14,815 bases of DNA from UBA1151 sp963579925 (GTDB lineage Bacteria; Chloroflexota; Dehalococcoidia; Lucifugimonadales; Lucifugimonadaceae): contig CAUZJA010000047.1 in assembly GCA_963579925.1 (NCBI GenBank), positions 1 to 14,815 on the forward strand. The letters are read 5' to 3'. Position 1 is the stretch's first letter. The number at the start of each line of letters is the position of its first letter. Shown here piece after piece: positions 1 through 6,900 of this stretch. The notes beneath the pieces were generated by a model that saw only the letters and a list, made by a program, of their open reading frames with translations, had not been told where the DNA came from and ran no database searches. The position numbers were made by a program, and so were the translations under genes.

Positions 1-2
1 AC

Positions 3-272
3 ACCTCACACAGGATTGGCTCACGCAACCTGGACATGGCAGCCGCTGGAGATTTCGATGGCGATGGCAACGTAGAGCTGCTAGTCGCCGACCAAAATAA
101 CACCCGCCTAGCCGCCATCAGACACACCACAAACGGGGCAGAAGAAGTGTGGTCAATCCCACTTCCAGCCCGCCTAGCAACAAACCTGGGCGTAGTGACC
201 ACGGCATCCGGCAAGATCGAAGTGGCGGTTGGCCTCGAGAACGGCGATATCTTGATCTGGCGCGCCAGCTAA
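3..272 (+). CDS. FG-GAP/VCBS repeat protein, C-terminal fragment
   Basis: The reading frame is open from the left edge of the window to a TAA at 270-272, so only the last 89 residues are visible. An internal ATG at 36 exists, but the frame continues upstream of it and the true start is outside the window. The fragment contains DFDGDGNVELLVAD, the calcium-binding loop and strand typical of FG-GAP/VCBS beta-propeller repeats. It is followed by a second weaker blade-like segment (KIEVAVGLENGDILIWRAS) that closes the protein. Such proteins are usually secreted or cell-surface propellers, but no signal peptide can be assessed here. Function beyond a propeller fold cannot be stated. It converges on the gene ending at 339. 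A 5-bp hairpin with loop CGA (296-308) lies between them but has no T-tract. Confidence 0.75.
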   Translation, partial: TSHRIGSRNLDMAAAGDFDGDGNVELLVADQNNTRLAAIRHTTNGAEEVWSIPLPARLATNLGVVTTASGKIEVAVGLENGDILIWRAS

Positions 273-338
273 AAGTCCCGTCAACCAAATAACGCAGCCG
301 CGACGGCTCATCTTCCTAAGTGCCCGTCTGGCAGAGAC

Positions 339-803
339 CTACTTGGGGAGGGCGTCTATTGCCAGGTTGGCCTGGGCTGTGAGGCCGTTGAAGCGTGGAT
401 CAGCTACCGCTGTGAAAGCCGCGGAAAGCGAATCCAACTGCGCTGCCGGTGCCGGGCAGATCGCGTATGTGTAGCTCGCAACCGCGGTATCAACCCGCTG
501 GCCTGTGCGACCACTCTTGTACTTTTTCTCGATGTTCTTCGGCGACAGGCCGCACTCAACAATCGCCACCAGGCTCCTGAAATCATTCACCGAGGCGGGC
601 TTGTGAAACGACTGCAGCGTCTTCGCAAGGGTCTTGGTGCCCGTCAGGAATACGGGTTCTTCACCATCGAAAATGGCAACAAGCCCCGGCTTGTCAGCCA
701 GTGCCCATGTGCCAGCTTCGCTGAGCGAGTGCTTTTCGCCGTCAATCAGTTGACGGTACTGTTCTTCCCATTTGCCGAGATCTGAAGGTGAAAATTGCTG
801 CAT
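339..803 (-). CDS. Degenerate GIY-YIG-like domain protein
   Basis: A 154-residue protein read from the ATG at 803. The frame stays open up to 950, but that would overlap the 3' end of mtnA and add a region with no domain character, so 803 is preferred even though no clear Shine-Dalgarno precedes it. Residues 39-65 (PGLVAIFDGEEPVFLTGTK) align with the GIY-YIG core pattern (PGVYAIYDG..PVYVGKT). The C-terminus ADPRFNG resembles the closing 'NPRFN' of that domain. The residues that would be catalytic are altered: the GIY tyrosine is valine, the YIG block reads FLT, and the usual arginine helix and metal glutamate are not evident. If the fold is right, the protein is probably not a nuclease. It lies 115 bases downstream of mtnA on the same strand. 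It could instead be an unrelated hypothetical protein; the family call is moderate to weak. Confidence 0.5.
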   Translation of the reverse strand: MQQFSPSDLGKWEEQYRQLIDGEKHSLSEAGTWALADKPGLVAIFDGEEPVFLTGTKTLAKTLQSFHKPASVNDFRSLVAIVECGLSPKNIEKKYKSGRTGQRVDTAVASYTYAICPAPAAQLDSLSAAFTAVADPRFNGLTAQANLAIDALPK

Positions 804-918
804 TATGTTGGTGTCTATGTTGGTGTTTCTGGGCGTTTCAGAACGTAAAAAGCCTTCGGGTCTGTCTCGATGATACATAAGCGCGAGCAAACCGGCGTGA
901 TTACGTTGTCCGAACCCG

Positions 919-1944
919 TCACTTACGAAGGGCTGAACGCACACCTTCAACCGATGCGGGCACTATTCCCGCATTGGTAATCAGCCCTGAAATCAGCGCC
1001 GCTGGTGTGACATCAAACGCCGGATTCACAGCGGTCGATTCCATTGGCGCCACACGAACGCGGGTTAGCTCAGCGTTGTCCGTGAGACCTTCGATGTAGA
1101 GCACCTCATCATCGTCGCGCTCCTCTATGGGAATGTCATCGCCAGACGCAACGTTGGCGTCGATTGTCGAAGTTGGCGCTGCGATGTAGAACGGTACGCC
1201 GGCCGCCTGGGCTGCAAGGGCCAGCGGGTAGGTGCCGATCTTATTTGCGGCATCACCATTTACGGCAATTCGATCAGCACCGGTGATCACGATATCGATC
1301 TCACCCCGCCGCAGTAGCGATGCGGTAGCGCCATCAGCCGCGACTCGGTGATCAATACCGTACTGCACAAGCTCCCACGCGGTCAGGCGGGAACCTTGCA
1401 GACGCGGACGGGTTTCGTCCACGATTACGCTGACCGACTTCCCGTCCTCCACTGACTTGTATATCGGAGAGAGCGCCGTGCCCCAATCCTGCGCTGCCAA
1501 CCACCCGGCGTTACAGTGCGTCGACACTGTTCCTCCGTTGCGGATCAGCGCTGATCCGTGCTCGCCAATCAACTCTGCTGCGGCGACCTCCGCATCATCA
1601 TGCGCACGAGCGGCATCAAGTGCTGCTGCCGGGTCGGAGTAGTGAGGAGCGACTGCATCAAGACCGAATTTAAGATTGACAGCGGTCGGACGGGTGGAGT
1701 TGAGAATGCCGTATGTGGCTTCGAAGCTTTCGCCATGCCGGGATGCTAGCGCCAGACCATATGCAGCCATTACGCCAATGGTCGGGGCGCCTCTGATCGC
1801 CATATCTTTGATCGCGTGAGCAACCTCAGTTGTAGATGACGCTACGGCTTGCTCAAACCGGTGCGGCAACAGGCGCTGGTCGATGTAGCCAACTCCAGAT
1901 TCCTCCCACCAAACGGCACGGAACCAACGGTCACCAACCTTCAA
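919..1944 (-). CDS. mtnA: S-methyl-5-thioribose-1-phosphate isomerase
   Basis: A 341-residue enzyme of normal family length. It converts 5-methylthioribose-1-phosphate to methylthioribulose-1-phosphate in the cytosolic methionine salvage pathway. Visible hallmarks are IRGAPTIGVMAAYGLAL (residues 50-66), the catalytic cysteine in THCNAG (Cys144) and the catalytic aspartate in TGADRIA (Asp224), followed by NGDAANKIGTYPLA. These are typical of MtnA, in the eIF2B alpha/beta/delta superfamily. The start is TTG at 1944, which overlaps the TGA stop of the upstream methyltransferase reading frame as TTGA, suggesting translational coupling. A GGCGG-rich stretch just upstream may serve as a weak ribosome site. 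No other methionine-salvage gene is in the window. Related ribose-1,5-bisphosphate isomerases are an alternative, but the motif order and N-terminus (YIDQRLLP) favour MtnA. Confidence 0.93.
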   Translation of the reverse strand: MKVGDRWFRAVWWEESGVGYIDQRLLPHRFEQAVASSTTEVAHAIKDMAIRGAPTIGVMAAYGLALASRHGESFEATYGILNSTRPTAVNLKFGLDAVAPHYSDPAAALDAARAHDDAEVAAAELIGEHGSALIRNGGTVSTHCNAGWLAAQDWGTALSPIYKSVEDGKSVSVIVDETRPRLQGSRLTAWELVQYGIDHRVAADGATASLLRRGEIDIVITGADRIAVNGDAANKIGTYPLALAAQAAGVPFYIAAPTSTIDANVASGDDIPIEERDDDEVLYIEGLTDNAELTRVRVAPMESTAVNPAFDVTPAALISGLITNAGIVPASVEGVRSALRK

Positions 1945-2540
1945 GCTACCGCCGCCTTCGTGATCAGCCTCTTACTACTCTCCGAGTATTCTGAGCGATC
2001 GTAATCACCGAATGTCTCCATCACGTCGAAGCCCGATGCCAACAGGAATTCTTCGATCTCAGAGCGAGAGAATGATGAGAAGCCTTCGACATCGCTGCGG
2101 GGCATGTGATCACTGCCACAATGGTTGAACGTATCCAGAACGAAATGCCCATCCGGCAATAGATGCTCTCGCACTGAAGCCAGGCACTCAGAGACCTCGT
2201 CACGGTGCAGATGATTGAACGTACCAAATGGGCAAAAGATAAGGGAGAACTGGCGACTCAAGTCGATACCACGCATGTCGCCCTCGCTCCACGTCGCATC
2301 AACGCCCACTGCAATTGGTTTCGATCGAGCACGTCTGAGCATCCGGTCTGAGTTATCCAACCCCGTGATGTCGTGTCCCTCTCGCGCCAGTGGAATTGTC
2401 AGCCGACCTGTACCGCAGCCGAGTTCCAGCAAAGCCCCACTGGCAAGTTCTGATTCCTAGATCCAGAATTCCAAATCATCTGTGGTCGTTACGCGACTAT
2501 CATAGTCACGAGGATCGTATGTAATCGAAGGCCGGTTCAT
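1941..2540 (-). pseudogene. Class I SAM-dependent methyltransferase interrupted by an amber codon
   Basis: Reading from the ATG at 2540 gives a convincing methyltransferase N-terminus (MNRPSITYDPRDYDSRV, then DDLEFWI). It stops at an in-frame TAG at 2457-2459 and resumes without any frame change into ESELASGALLELGCGTGRL, the SAM-binding motif I. The downstream open part (163 codons from a TTG at 2432) would begin immediately before motif I, which is not a plausible native start. Beyond motif I are a motif II-like LDNSDRML, the FCPFGTFNHL segment, LPDGHFVLDTFN and a C-terminal LLASGFDVMETFGDYDRS. Related enzymes usually have some 50-70 more residues (a beta-sheet insertion) between the DTFN and ASGF segments; here these are only about 25 residues apart, suggesting an additional in-frame deletion. 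I read it as a decaying gene. Sequencing error at a single base remains possible. Its substrate is unknown. It overlaps mtnA by four bases. Confidence 0.75.
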
Positions 2541-2553
2541 GCTTCTGTGATCG

Positions 2554-3204
2554 CTAGAAAAGCCGGTGCTTCTTGTACGCCTCCTGCGGATCCATCCCAT
2601 TCAGGATGTCCTTCCGCAGTGCGTTTTCATCGCCCATGATGGTCTCGGTCTTCGAGATCACGTCTTCCGCCATCGCCGCCGGAATGACCAGAACACCGTC
2701 AACGTCGGCAAGAATGTAATCGCCGGTTGCTATCTCCACCGTGCCAATCTTGATCGGATCACCCAGGCCATCTGCAATCCAGTAGCCCACCACATCCGCA
2801 GGTGTCAGGTATCGGTAGAACACGGGCCACTTCAGCTTCCGAATGAAGTCCGTGTCTCGATTGCCACCATCAACAACATACCCGCGGATACCTCGGGCGT
2901 TGAGCGTCTCTGCTGACAACTCGCCCATGTGTGCGGCAACGTCATCATTGGGCTGACATACGAGCACCGATCCGCCTGGTGCTTTGCTGAGCACCCCCGT
3001 CCACGCCATCAGCGTGTCGTCCGCAGAAGCCGATCTATCAATGCGTCCAGAAAATGTCCACGCAGGCCCCGCCAGGGTAAGCGAGTCATCAAGCGGCCGA
3101 ATCTCCCGCGGCAACAAACAGTTGCGCATACCCAGGTCACGCATCACATCGAATACGGCACCTGTATAGCAGGCGCTGAGGCGGTCGGTCAGATCTTGCG
3201 GCAT
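2554..3204 (-). CDS. RraA-like / HMG-CHA aldolase-family protein
   Basis: A 216-residue protein (218 if started at the ATG at 3210). The second ATG at 3204 is preferred because AAGGA lies eight bases before it, whereas it is only two bases from the first ATG. The core GELSAETLNARGIRGYVVDG followed by GNRDTDFI matches the RraA/4-hydroxy-4-methyl-2-oxoglutarate aldolase family. The adjacent Arg-Asp (RD of GNRD) are the residues that bind substrate and a divalent metal in the aldolases, and the upstream GEL segment is also present. Known members cleave 4-hydroxy-2-oxo acids to pyruvate plus an aldehyde or keto acid in the cytosol; true RraA proteins inhibit RNase E and lack this role. The retained RD pair and metabolic context favour an enzyme. 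It is divergent from the enolase-superfamily dehydratase, with a shared 230-base promoter region. The exact substrate cannot be read from sequence. Confidence 0.85.
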   Translation of the reverse strand: MPQDLTDRLSACYTGAVFDVMRDLGMRNCLLPREIRPLDDSLTLAGPAWTFSGRIDRSASADDTLMAWTGVLSKAPGGSVLVCQPNDDVAAHMGELSAETLNARGIRGYVVDGGNRDTDFIRKLKWPVFYRYLTPADVVGYWIADGLGDPIKIGTVEIATGDYILADVDGVLVIPAAMAEDVISKTETIMGDENALRKDILNGMDPQEAYKKHRLF

Positions 3205-3442
3205 GTACATCGTCCTTTTCTTGAGTACGCCGATGTTATTACGTATGGGAGGTGGGCGACCAATATCTCCACCGCGTCATCAATCGCCAACGCGAGGAAA
3301 GGTTCCCTGAGGCCACTCGAAGGGCACCATTACGGCATCAGCCAATCATGCAACATCAATCGCTCCATTCATACACACTTCCCTCGCATATGGGACAATC
3401 TCACGCCGCACACAACTCCGCTCAAACAAAGATGGGACACCG

Positions 3443-4615
3443 ATGAAGATCACTGGATTCCGAACGCTGATTCTTGGCACGCCATGGCGCAATCTCACGT
3501 ACCTGATTCTTGAGACCGATGAGGGAATCACCGGCGTCGGCGAAGCCCGTGTGCTGGGGAAGACCCACACCGTTGGCCAGTACCTCATTGACGTGCAACG
3601 CCACTTTGTGGGCCATGACCCGTTTGATATCGAAGCGCTGTATCGTCGAATGACGCTGCTGGACTTCGGCAAGCCTGGCGAGGTGGTCTACACAGGATTG
3701 GCGCTGGTCGAGCTCGCCTGCTGGGACATCATCGGAAAAGCTACCAATCAGCCCGTCTACCGACTCCTCGGCGGCCAGGCGATTGATCGCGTACCAGCCT
3801 ACGCAAACGGCTGGTACACCGTTGAGCGAACGCCGGAGGGATTCGCAGAGGCGGCGCAGAAAGTTGTGGCACGCGGATATCGCGGCATGAAGTTCGACCC
3901 GTTTGGCAACGGCGACCTGGAACTGGAGCGCGAAGAGTTCTATCGCTCATTGGACCTCATAGAGGCAGTCGCTGGAGTGGCCGGAACGCGCGCCCAGATC
4001 ATGATCGAGATGCACGGTCGATTTGCGCCACATCAGGCGCGTGAGATCGCTCGCGCCATTGAGCACTTCAACATCGGCTGGATTGAAGAGCCAACGCGGC
4101 CTGGAGATATGCCAGCGCTGGAATCAGTCCGTCAGCACACATCGCTACCTATCGCCACCGGAGAGCGCCTCTACGGCGCACCTGAGTTCAGAGAGGTCTG
4201 GGGGTCAGGCAACGTGGACGTGCTGCAGCCGGACATCACCCAGAGCGGTGGGATTCTGGAGACGAAGAAGATTGCTTCCACGGCGGAGAGCTACTCCATC
4301 ATGGTTGCGCCACACAACGTGGGCGGCGTCATCTCAACGATGGCCGCACTGCACCTCTGCCTCACGCTCCGAAACACCAAGATACTTGAGCACTTCAACG
4401 ACTTCGCAGACCCTCACGTAAAGCAGGCTGGCGATTACTACCCAGAAGTCGTAGACGGCTACTTCCCAGTGCCGACCAAGCCTGGCTGGGGCGTGGAACT
4501 CAACGAAGAGTTCATAGCCGCCAACCCACCGGACTACGTCAACGGCGTAATCGCAGACCCCGGCCTAAACATGTTCGAAAACGCCAACTGGGCGGAGCGT
4601 GGGCAAGAGGAGTAG
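3443..4615 (+). CDS. Enolase-superfamily (mandelate racemase/galactonate dehydratase-like) enzyme
   Basis: A 390-residue protein of normal length for the mandelate racemase subgroup. An N-terminal capping domain (about residues 1-115) is followed by the TIM barrel. Visible active-site elements are GMKFDPFG (Lys150, Asp152), IEMHGRF (metal ligand Glu189 and His191), WIEEPTRP (metal ligand Glu215), ATGERLYG (metal ligand Glu241), QPDITQSGG (Asp264) and APHNVGG (His291, forming the His-Asp dyad). The KFDPF and EMHGR segments most resemble D-galactonate/aldonate dehydratases, which abstract the alpha proton and eliminate water to give 2-keto-3-deoxy acids. The start is the ATG at 3443; only a weak purine stretch precedes it. 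Divergence from the RraA-like aldolase suggests a shared acid-sugar pathway. The substrate is uncertain because this superfamily is functionally very diverse. Confidence 0.88.
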   Translation: MKITGFRTLILGTPWRNLTYLILETDEGITGVGEARVLGKTHTVGQYLIDVQRHFVGHDPFDIEALYRRMTLLDFGKPGEVVYTGLALVELACWDIIGKATNQPVYRLLGGQAIDRVPAYANGWYTVERTPEGFAEAAQKVVARGYRGMKFDPFGNGDLELEREEFYRSLDLIEAVAGVAGTRAQIMIEMHGRFAPHQAREIARAIEHFNIGWIEEPTRPGDMPALESVRQHTSLPIATGERLYGAPEFREVWGSGNVDVLQPDITQSGGILETKKIASTAESYSIMVAPHNVGGVISTMAALHLCLTLRNTKILEHFNDFADPHVKQAGDYYPEVVDGYFPVPTKPGWGVELNEEFIAANPPDYVNGVIADPGLNMFENANWAERGQEE

Positions 4616-4726
4616 GCGATCCAAAACGAGCGGCACGCTCGAACACCGTAGAGGCGGCCCTCGTGGTTGGTGGCTGCCCTCACCCCATCACGTAGAGCAC
4701 TTTTCAAAAATCTAAAACCGTAAAAC

Positions 4727-4766
4727 CGGGTACCCGCAAGGGGCACCCCTACGTCGCGACTCGCGA
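4727..4766. repeat. Cluster of short palindromes upstream of the antitoxin-like gene
   Basis: Three perfect or near-perfect palindromic units lie together: CGGGTACCCG (4727-4736), GGGG-CA-CCCC (4740-4749) and a tandem TCGCGA-C-TCGCGA (4754-4766). The last ends 17 bases before the start codon of the VapB-like gene. A further TCGCGA occurs at 4976-4981, just after that gene's stop. Ribbon-helix-helix antitoxins commonly repress their own promoters by binding short tandem palindromes, so the TCGCGA pair is a candidate operator. This role is inference from position only. Confidence 0.4.
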
Positions 4767-4783
4767 TCTTGGATAATGGAATT

Positions 4784-4969
4784 ATGCGAATCACGATCAA
4801 CCTCAATGAAGAGCTCGTCTTCGAATCCCGCCGTGTAACTGGGATCGAAGATCATGAAGCTCTCATCCACGAGGGCCTTCGGGTGCTAATTCAGCGCGGG
4901 AATGCCCGTAAGCTCGCACTTTTAGGCGGCACCCAACCAAATTTGAACGACATTCAACGCCGTAGGTAG
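4784..4969 (+). CDS. VapB-type ribbon-helix-helix antitoxin-like protein, orphan
   Basis: A small 61-residue protein. The N-terminus MRITINLNEELVFESRRVTG is a beta strand followed by a helix, as in the VapB/DUF2191 antitoxins (pattern MRTNIxLDxELVxEAxxLTG). It is followed by the second helix DHEALIHEGLRVLIQR and the family's characteristic basic stretch ending ARKLALLGG. These proteins bind DNA as dimers and neutralise a PIN-domain RNase toxin. The ATG at 4784 is chosen because family members start exactly at this strand; an in-frame TTG at 4769 would add five residues. TGGA lies close upstream. No PIN-domain toxin follows: the next feature is a hairpin and the rnpB gene on the other strand. 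It may be an orphan regulator, a remnant of a lost pair, or a partner of a toxin elsewhere. Confidence 0.7.
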   Translation: MRITINLNEELVFESRRVTGIEDHEALIHEGLRVLIQRGNARKLALLGGTQPNLNDIQRRR

Positions 4970-4990
4970 CAGCGGTCGCGATAGTGTGGA

Positions 4991-5022
4991 CAGGGAGCCG
5001 CCGGGTTTCCGACGGCTCCCTG
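4991..5022. terminator. Strong hairpin between the antitoxin-like gene and rnpB
   Basis: CAGGGAGCCG (4991-5000) pairs perfectly with CGGCTCCCTG (5013-5022), a ten-base stem with a 12-base loop. It sits between two converging transcription units: 21 bases after the stop codon of the rightward small gene and 10 bases beyond the 3' end of leftward rnpB. Neither side has a clear T-tract, so it is not a textbook intrinsic terminator. It may still act as a bidirectional terminator or as a processing/stability element for the RNase P RNA. Confidence 0.5.
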
Positions 5023-5032
5023 CTGTTAGCTG

Positions 5033-5420
5033 GAAGTGGACTGTAAGCCGAGTTCTGTTCCCGGTGAGGACAGGTTTACGGTTAACCTTCATCCCTGTCC
5101 GTGTCGCCGGGTGACGACCATCCATCTGGGCCCAACATTGCTGCGGGGCTCAAGCAGCCAACCCGGAAGCAGCCCGGACGGCTACGCTTCCCTATTTGGC
5201 CTTGCACCGGATGGGGTTTGCCATGCCCCTGATGTCACCATCAGGGCGGTGGGCTCTTACCCCACCATTTCACCCTTATCCCGACGAGTCGGGACGGTAT
5301 CTTTTCTGTGGCACTATCCGTCAGATCACTCTGCCCTGCCGTTAGCAGGCATCCTGTCCGGTGGTGCTCGGACTTTCCTCTGCTCCGAACTAGTCGAAAC
5401 AGCGGCCGCCCGTCCACCTC
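5033..5420 (-). ncRNA. rnpB: RNase P RNA, bacterial type A
   Basis: The catalytic RNA of RNase P, which removes 5' leaders from tRNA precursors. On the minus strand it contains the universal 5' P4 strand GAGGAAAGTCCG (5380-5369), AGGATGCC, CTGCTAACGGCAGGGCAGAG, GGGTGAAATGGTGGGGTAAG, GCAAGGCCAAATAGG, GGGTTGGCTGCTTGAGCC (holding the GGU that pairs with tRNA CCA) and the 3' P4 strand ACAGAACTCGGCTTACAG (5058-5041). These match the E. coli-type consensus block by block. The ends are set by helix P1: GAGGTGGAC (5420-5412) pairs with GTCCACTTC (5041-5033) over nine base pairs including one G-U. The length of 388 nt is normal. A TATGAT -10 box lies just upstream, and a strong hairpin follows the 3' end. 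Confidence 0.97.
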
Positions 5421-5428
5421 ACACACAA

Positions 5429-5434
5429 ATCATA
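5429..5434 (-). promoter_or_regulatory. Candidate -10 box of rnpB
   Basis: TATGAT on the minus strand, eight bases before the P1-defined 5' end of rnpB, is well placed for a sigma70-type -10 element. A matching -35 could not be identified confidently; the region 16-19 bases further upstream reads CTGCGATGC. It lies in the short gap between the recombinase stop and rnpB, so rnpB can have its own promoter besides read-through from upstream. Confidence 0.45.
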
Positions 5435-5478
5435 TCTTGTTGACGCCAGCGCATCGCAGCGTGGGTGAGAGGCGAGCG

Positions 5479-6897
5479 TTAGGTTTTCAGGTCTAGTTCG
5501 ATCTCTTCAGGGCCTACGATGATGCGGTTGCACAGCCTTGACACTGTGGTTTTGAGATCTGCCTGACCCTCGTTGAATGCAGTAACTAACTCGCCGACTG
5601 TGACGCGTTTAGCTGCTTCTGCCGGATCCTGCGACTCGCCCGCTCCTGACTCGGGACCTGACCTGGCAGCCTCAAGTTCCTGCACATTGGGGACCAGCGA
5701 TCGCAACGGCGCCTGGCCATCTGCAACGGCTCGATACTGGCGCATGAAACGCGACTCTGCATCCGCGATGCCGGATGATGCGCCTTCAACTTCTTCGACC
5801 AGTTTTCGGTTGAGCGTTCTCTTATCGAGGCTGTTCAGCTTTTCCTGAACGGCTTGTTCCAGTTCATCAGCACCCCATGAGGCGTGCGCATGTTCGGCGT
5901 CGTGTGAGCGTGAGAAGAGGCGACAGGCGTAGTAGCGATACTGCCGCGACCTGCTGGAGCCGTCAGACAGGGTCCACGAGCGTGATCGCGTGACGCCGTT
6001 CATGCCGTTGCCGCAAGTAGCGCACTCAAGCACCCCGCCCAGCGGGAATGAGGCCATGGTGCGCGGCTTCCTGATGGGCTTACGCGACCCCAGTATCTCC
6101 TGCGCCCGGTTGAACCTCTCCCGCTGGATAATTGGCTGATGATTCGTAACGATGCGCATTCCGTGGCGGGCATATGTGCCGATATATGTTCGGTTGCGCA
6201 GCATCCCTGCTATCGCCACGGGGCTCCATGGCTTGCCTGCCCGGGTCTGGATTCCGCGGTCATTTAGTTCTGACGCTATTTTCCTAAGGCCAAGCCCGTC
6301 AGCACCTGCTCCCAATTCATCTGGAGGCACAGGGGTTCCGAGGTACCAGTCGAATACTTGCGCAACAACTTCTGCTTCTTCAACGATCGGATGCATCATC
6401 CCATCGGGACCACCTCGATACCCGAACGGCACGCGCCCAAGCACCTCCCCTCGCGCAGCTTTCGCAAGAATTGCCTCTTGAATGCGGCGCTGTCTGCCGG
6501 GGCGTCGACCGGCAAGCGCTAGCTTCTCCAGGCCGTCTTGTACTGCGTCGGGAGCGTCAAAATTGGCGCAGCGAACGTCTCCACCCACCGCTTCGATATC
6601 GATCAGAACTTTGACGAGGGATTCCAGGTCATTGGCTAGATGAGTGGAATCTGGAATAACGACCAACGCCTGCCGACGCTCCGATTGCTCGAAGTAGCGG
6701 ATCAGGCTCTGGAGTCGCTCTGAATCTGAGGACTCAGGAGTTACTGCAACGCCAACTTCATCGCCTGGAATAGTGGCGATCAGTTGATGAAGTTCTTCAA
6801 CGCAGTACTGCTTGATCACCGAGAGCGGATCATTTCGTCGCGCGGTGGGTTCTGCGACATCGTCCGTCAGTGGCTTGAAATACCCGACGGCTCTCAC
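5479..6897 (-). CDS. Large serine recombinase-family protein with inactivated catalytic domain
   Basis: A 472-residue protein with the large serine recombinase layout: resolvase-like N-terminal domain (about 1-115), recombinase domain (about 130-270; FGYRGGPDG, LRKIASELNDRGI, NRTYIGTY), zinc ribbon (292-325; CATCGNGMNG, later YRYYAC) and a C-terminal helical region. Active members begin like MRAVxYxRxSTDEQ; this one reads MRAVGYFKPLTDD, so the catalytic serine is Leu10 and the nearby arginine is lysine. The second arginine motif (usually LDRLSRSLRDL) reads DSTHLANDLESL, with the catalytic arginines gone. It should be unable to cut DNA but could still bind it. The start is GTG at 6897, three bases after the CT398-like gene's stop, so the two form an operon leading into rnpB. 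The otherwise intact frame and absence of visible attachment repeats suggest a retained, domesticated gene, not a mobile element in decay. Confidence 0.85.
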   Translation of the reverse strand: MRAVGYFKPLTDDVAEPTARRNDPLSVIKQYCVEELHQLIATIPGDEVGVAVTPESSDSERLQSLIRYFEQSERRQALVVIPDSTHLANDLESLVKVLIDIEAVGGDVRCANFDAPDAVQDGLEKLALAGRRPGRQRRIQEAILAKAARGEVLGRVPFGYRGGPDGMMHPIVEEAEVVAQVFDWYLGTPVPPDELGAGADGLGLRKIASELNDRGIQTRAGKPWSPVAIAGMLRNRTYIGTYARHGMRIVTNHQPIIQRERFNRAQEILGSRKPIRKPRTMASFPLGGVLECATCGNGMNGVTRSRSWTLSDGSSRSRQYRYYACRLFSRSHDAEHAHASWGADELEQAVQEKLNSLDKRTLNRKLVEEVEGASSGIADAESRFMRQYRAVADGQAPLRSLVPNVQELEAARSGPESGAGESQDPAEAAKRVTVGELVTAFNEGQADLKTTVSRLCNRIIVGPEEIELDLKT

Positions 6898-6900
6898 GGA

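Noticed and set aside
2457..2459. Amber codon as evidence for stop-codon reassignment
   Set aside because: TAG ends several intact genes here (for example the zinc-ribbon gene at 6901-6903 and pyk at 9342-9344), so TAG is a normal stop.
2929..3513. 194-codon open frame on the plus strand
   Set aside because: It lies antisense to the RraA-like gene and runs into the start of the enolase-superfamily gene; its translation has no domain character and both overlapped genes are well supported.
4627..4641. CGAGCG-GCA-CGCTCG hairpin after the enolase-family gene as a terminator
   Set aside because: The stem is six bases and no T-tract follows, so a terminator call is not supported.
5036..5443. 135-codon open frame on the plus strand
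   Set aside because: It is entirely antisense to the RNase P RNA gene; the open frame is a by-product of the conserved RNA sequence.
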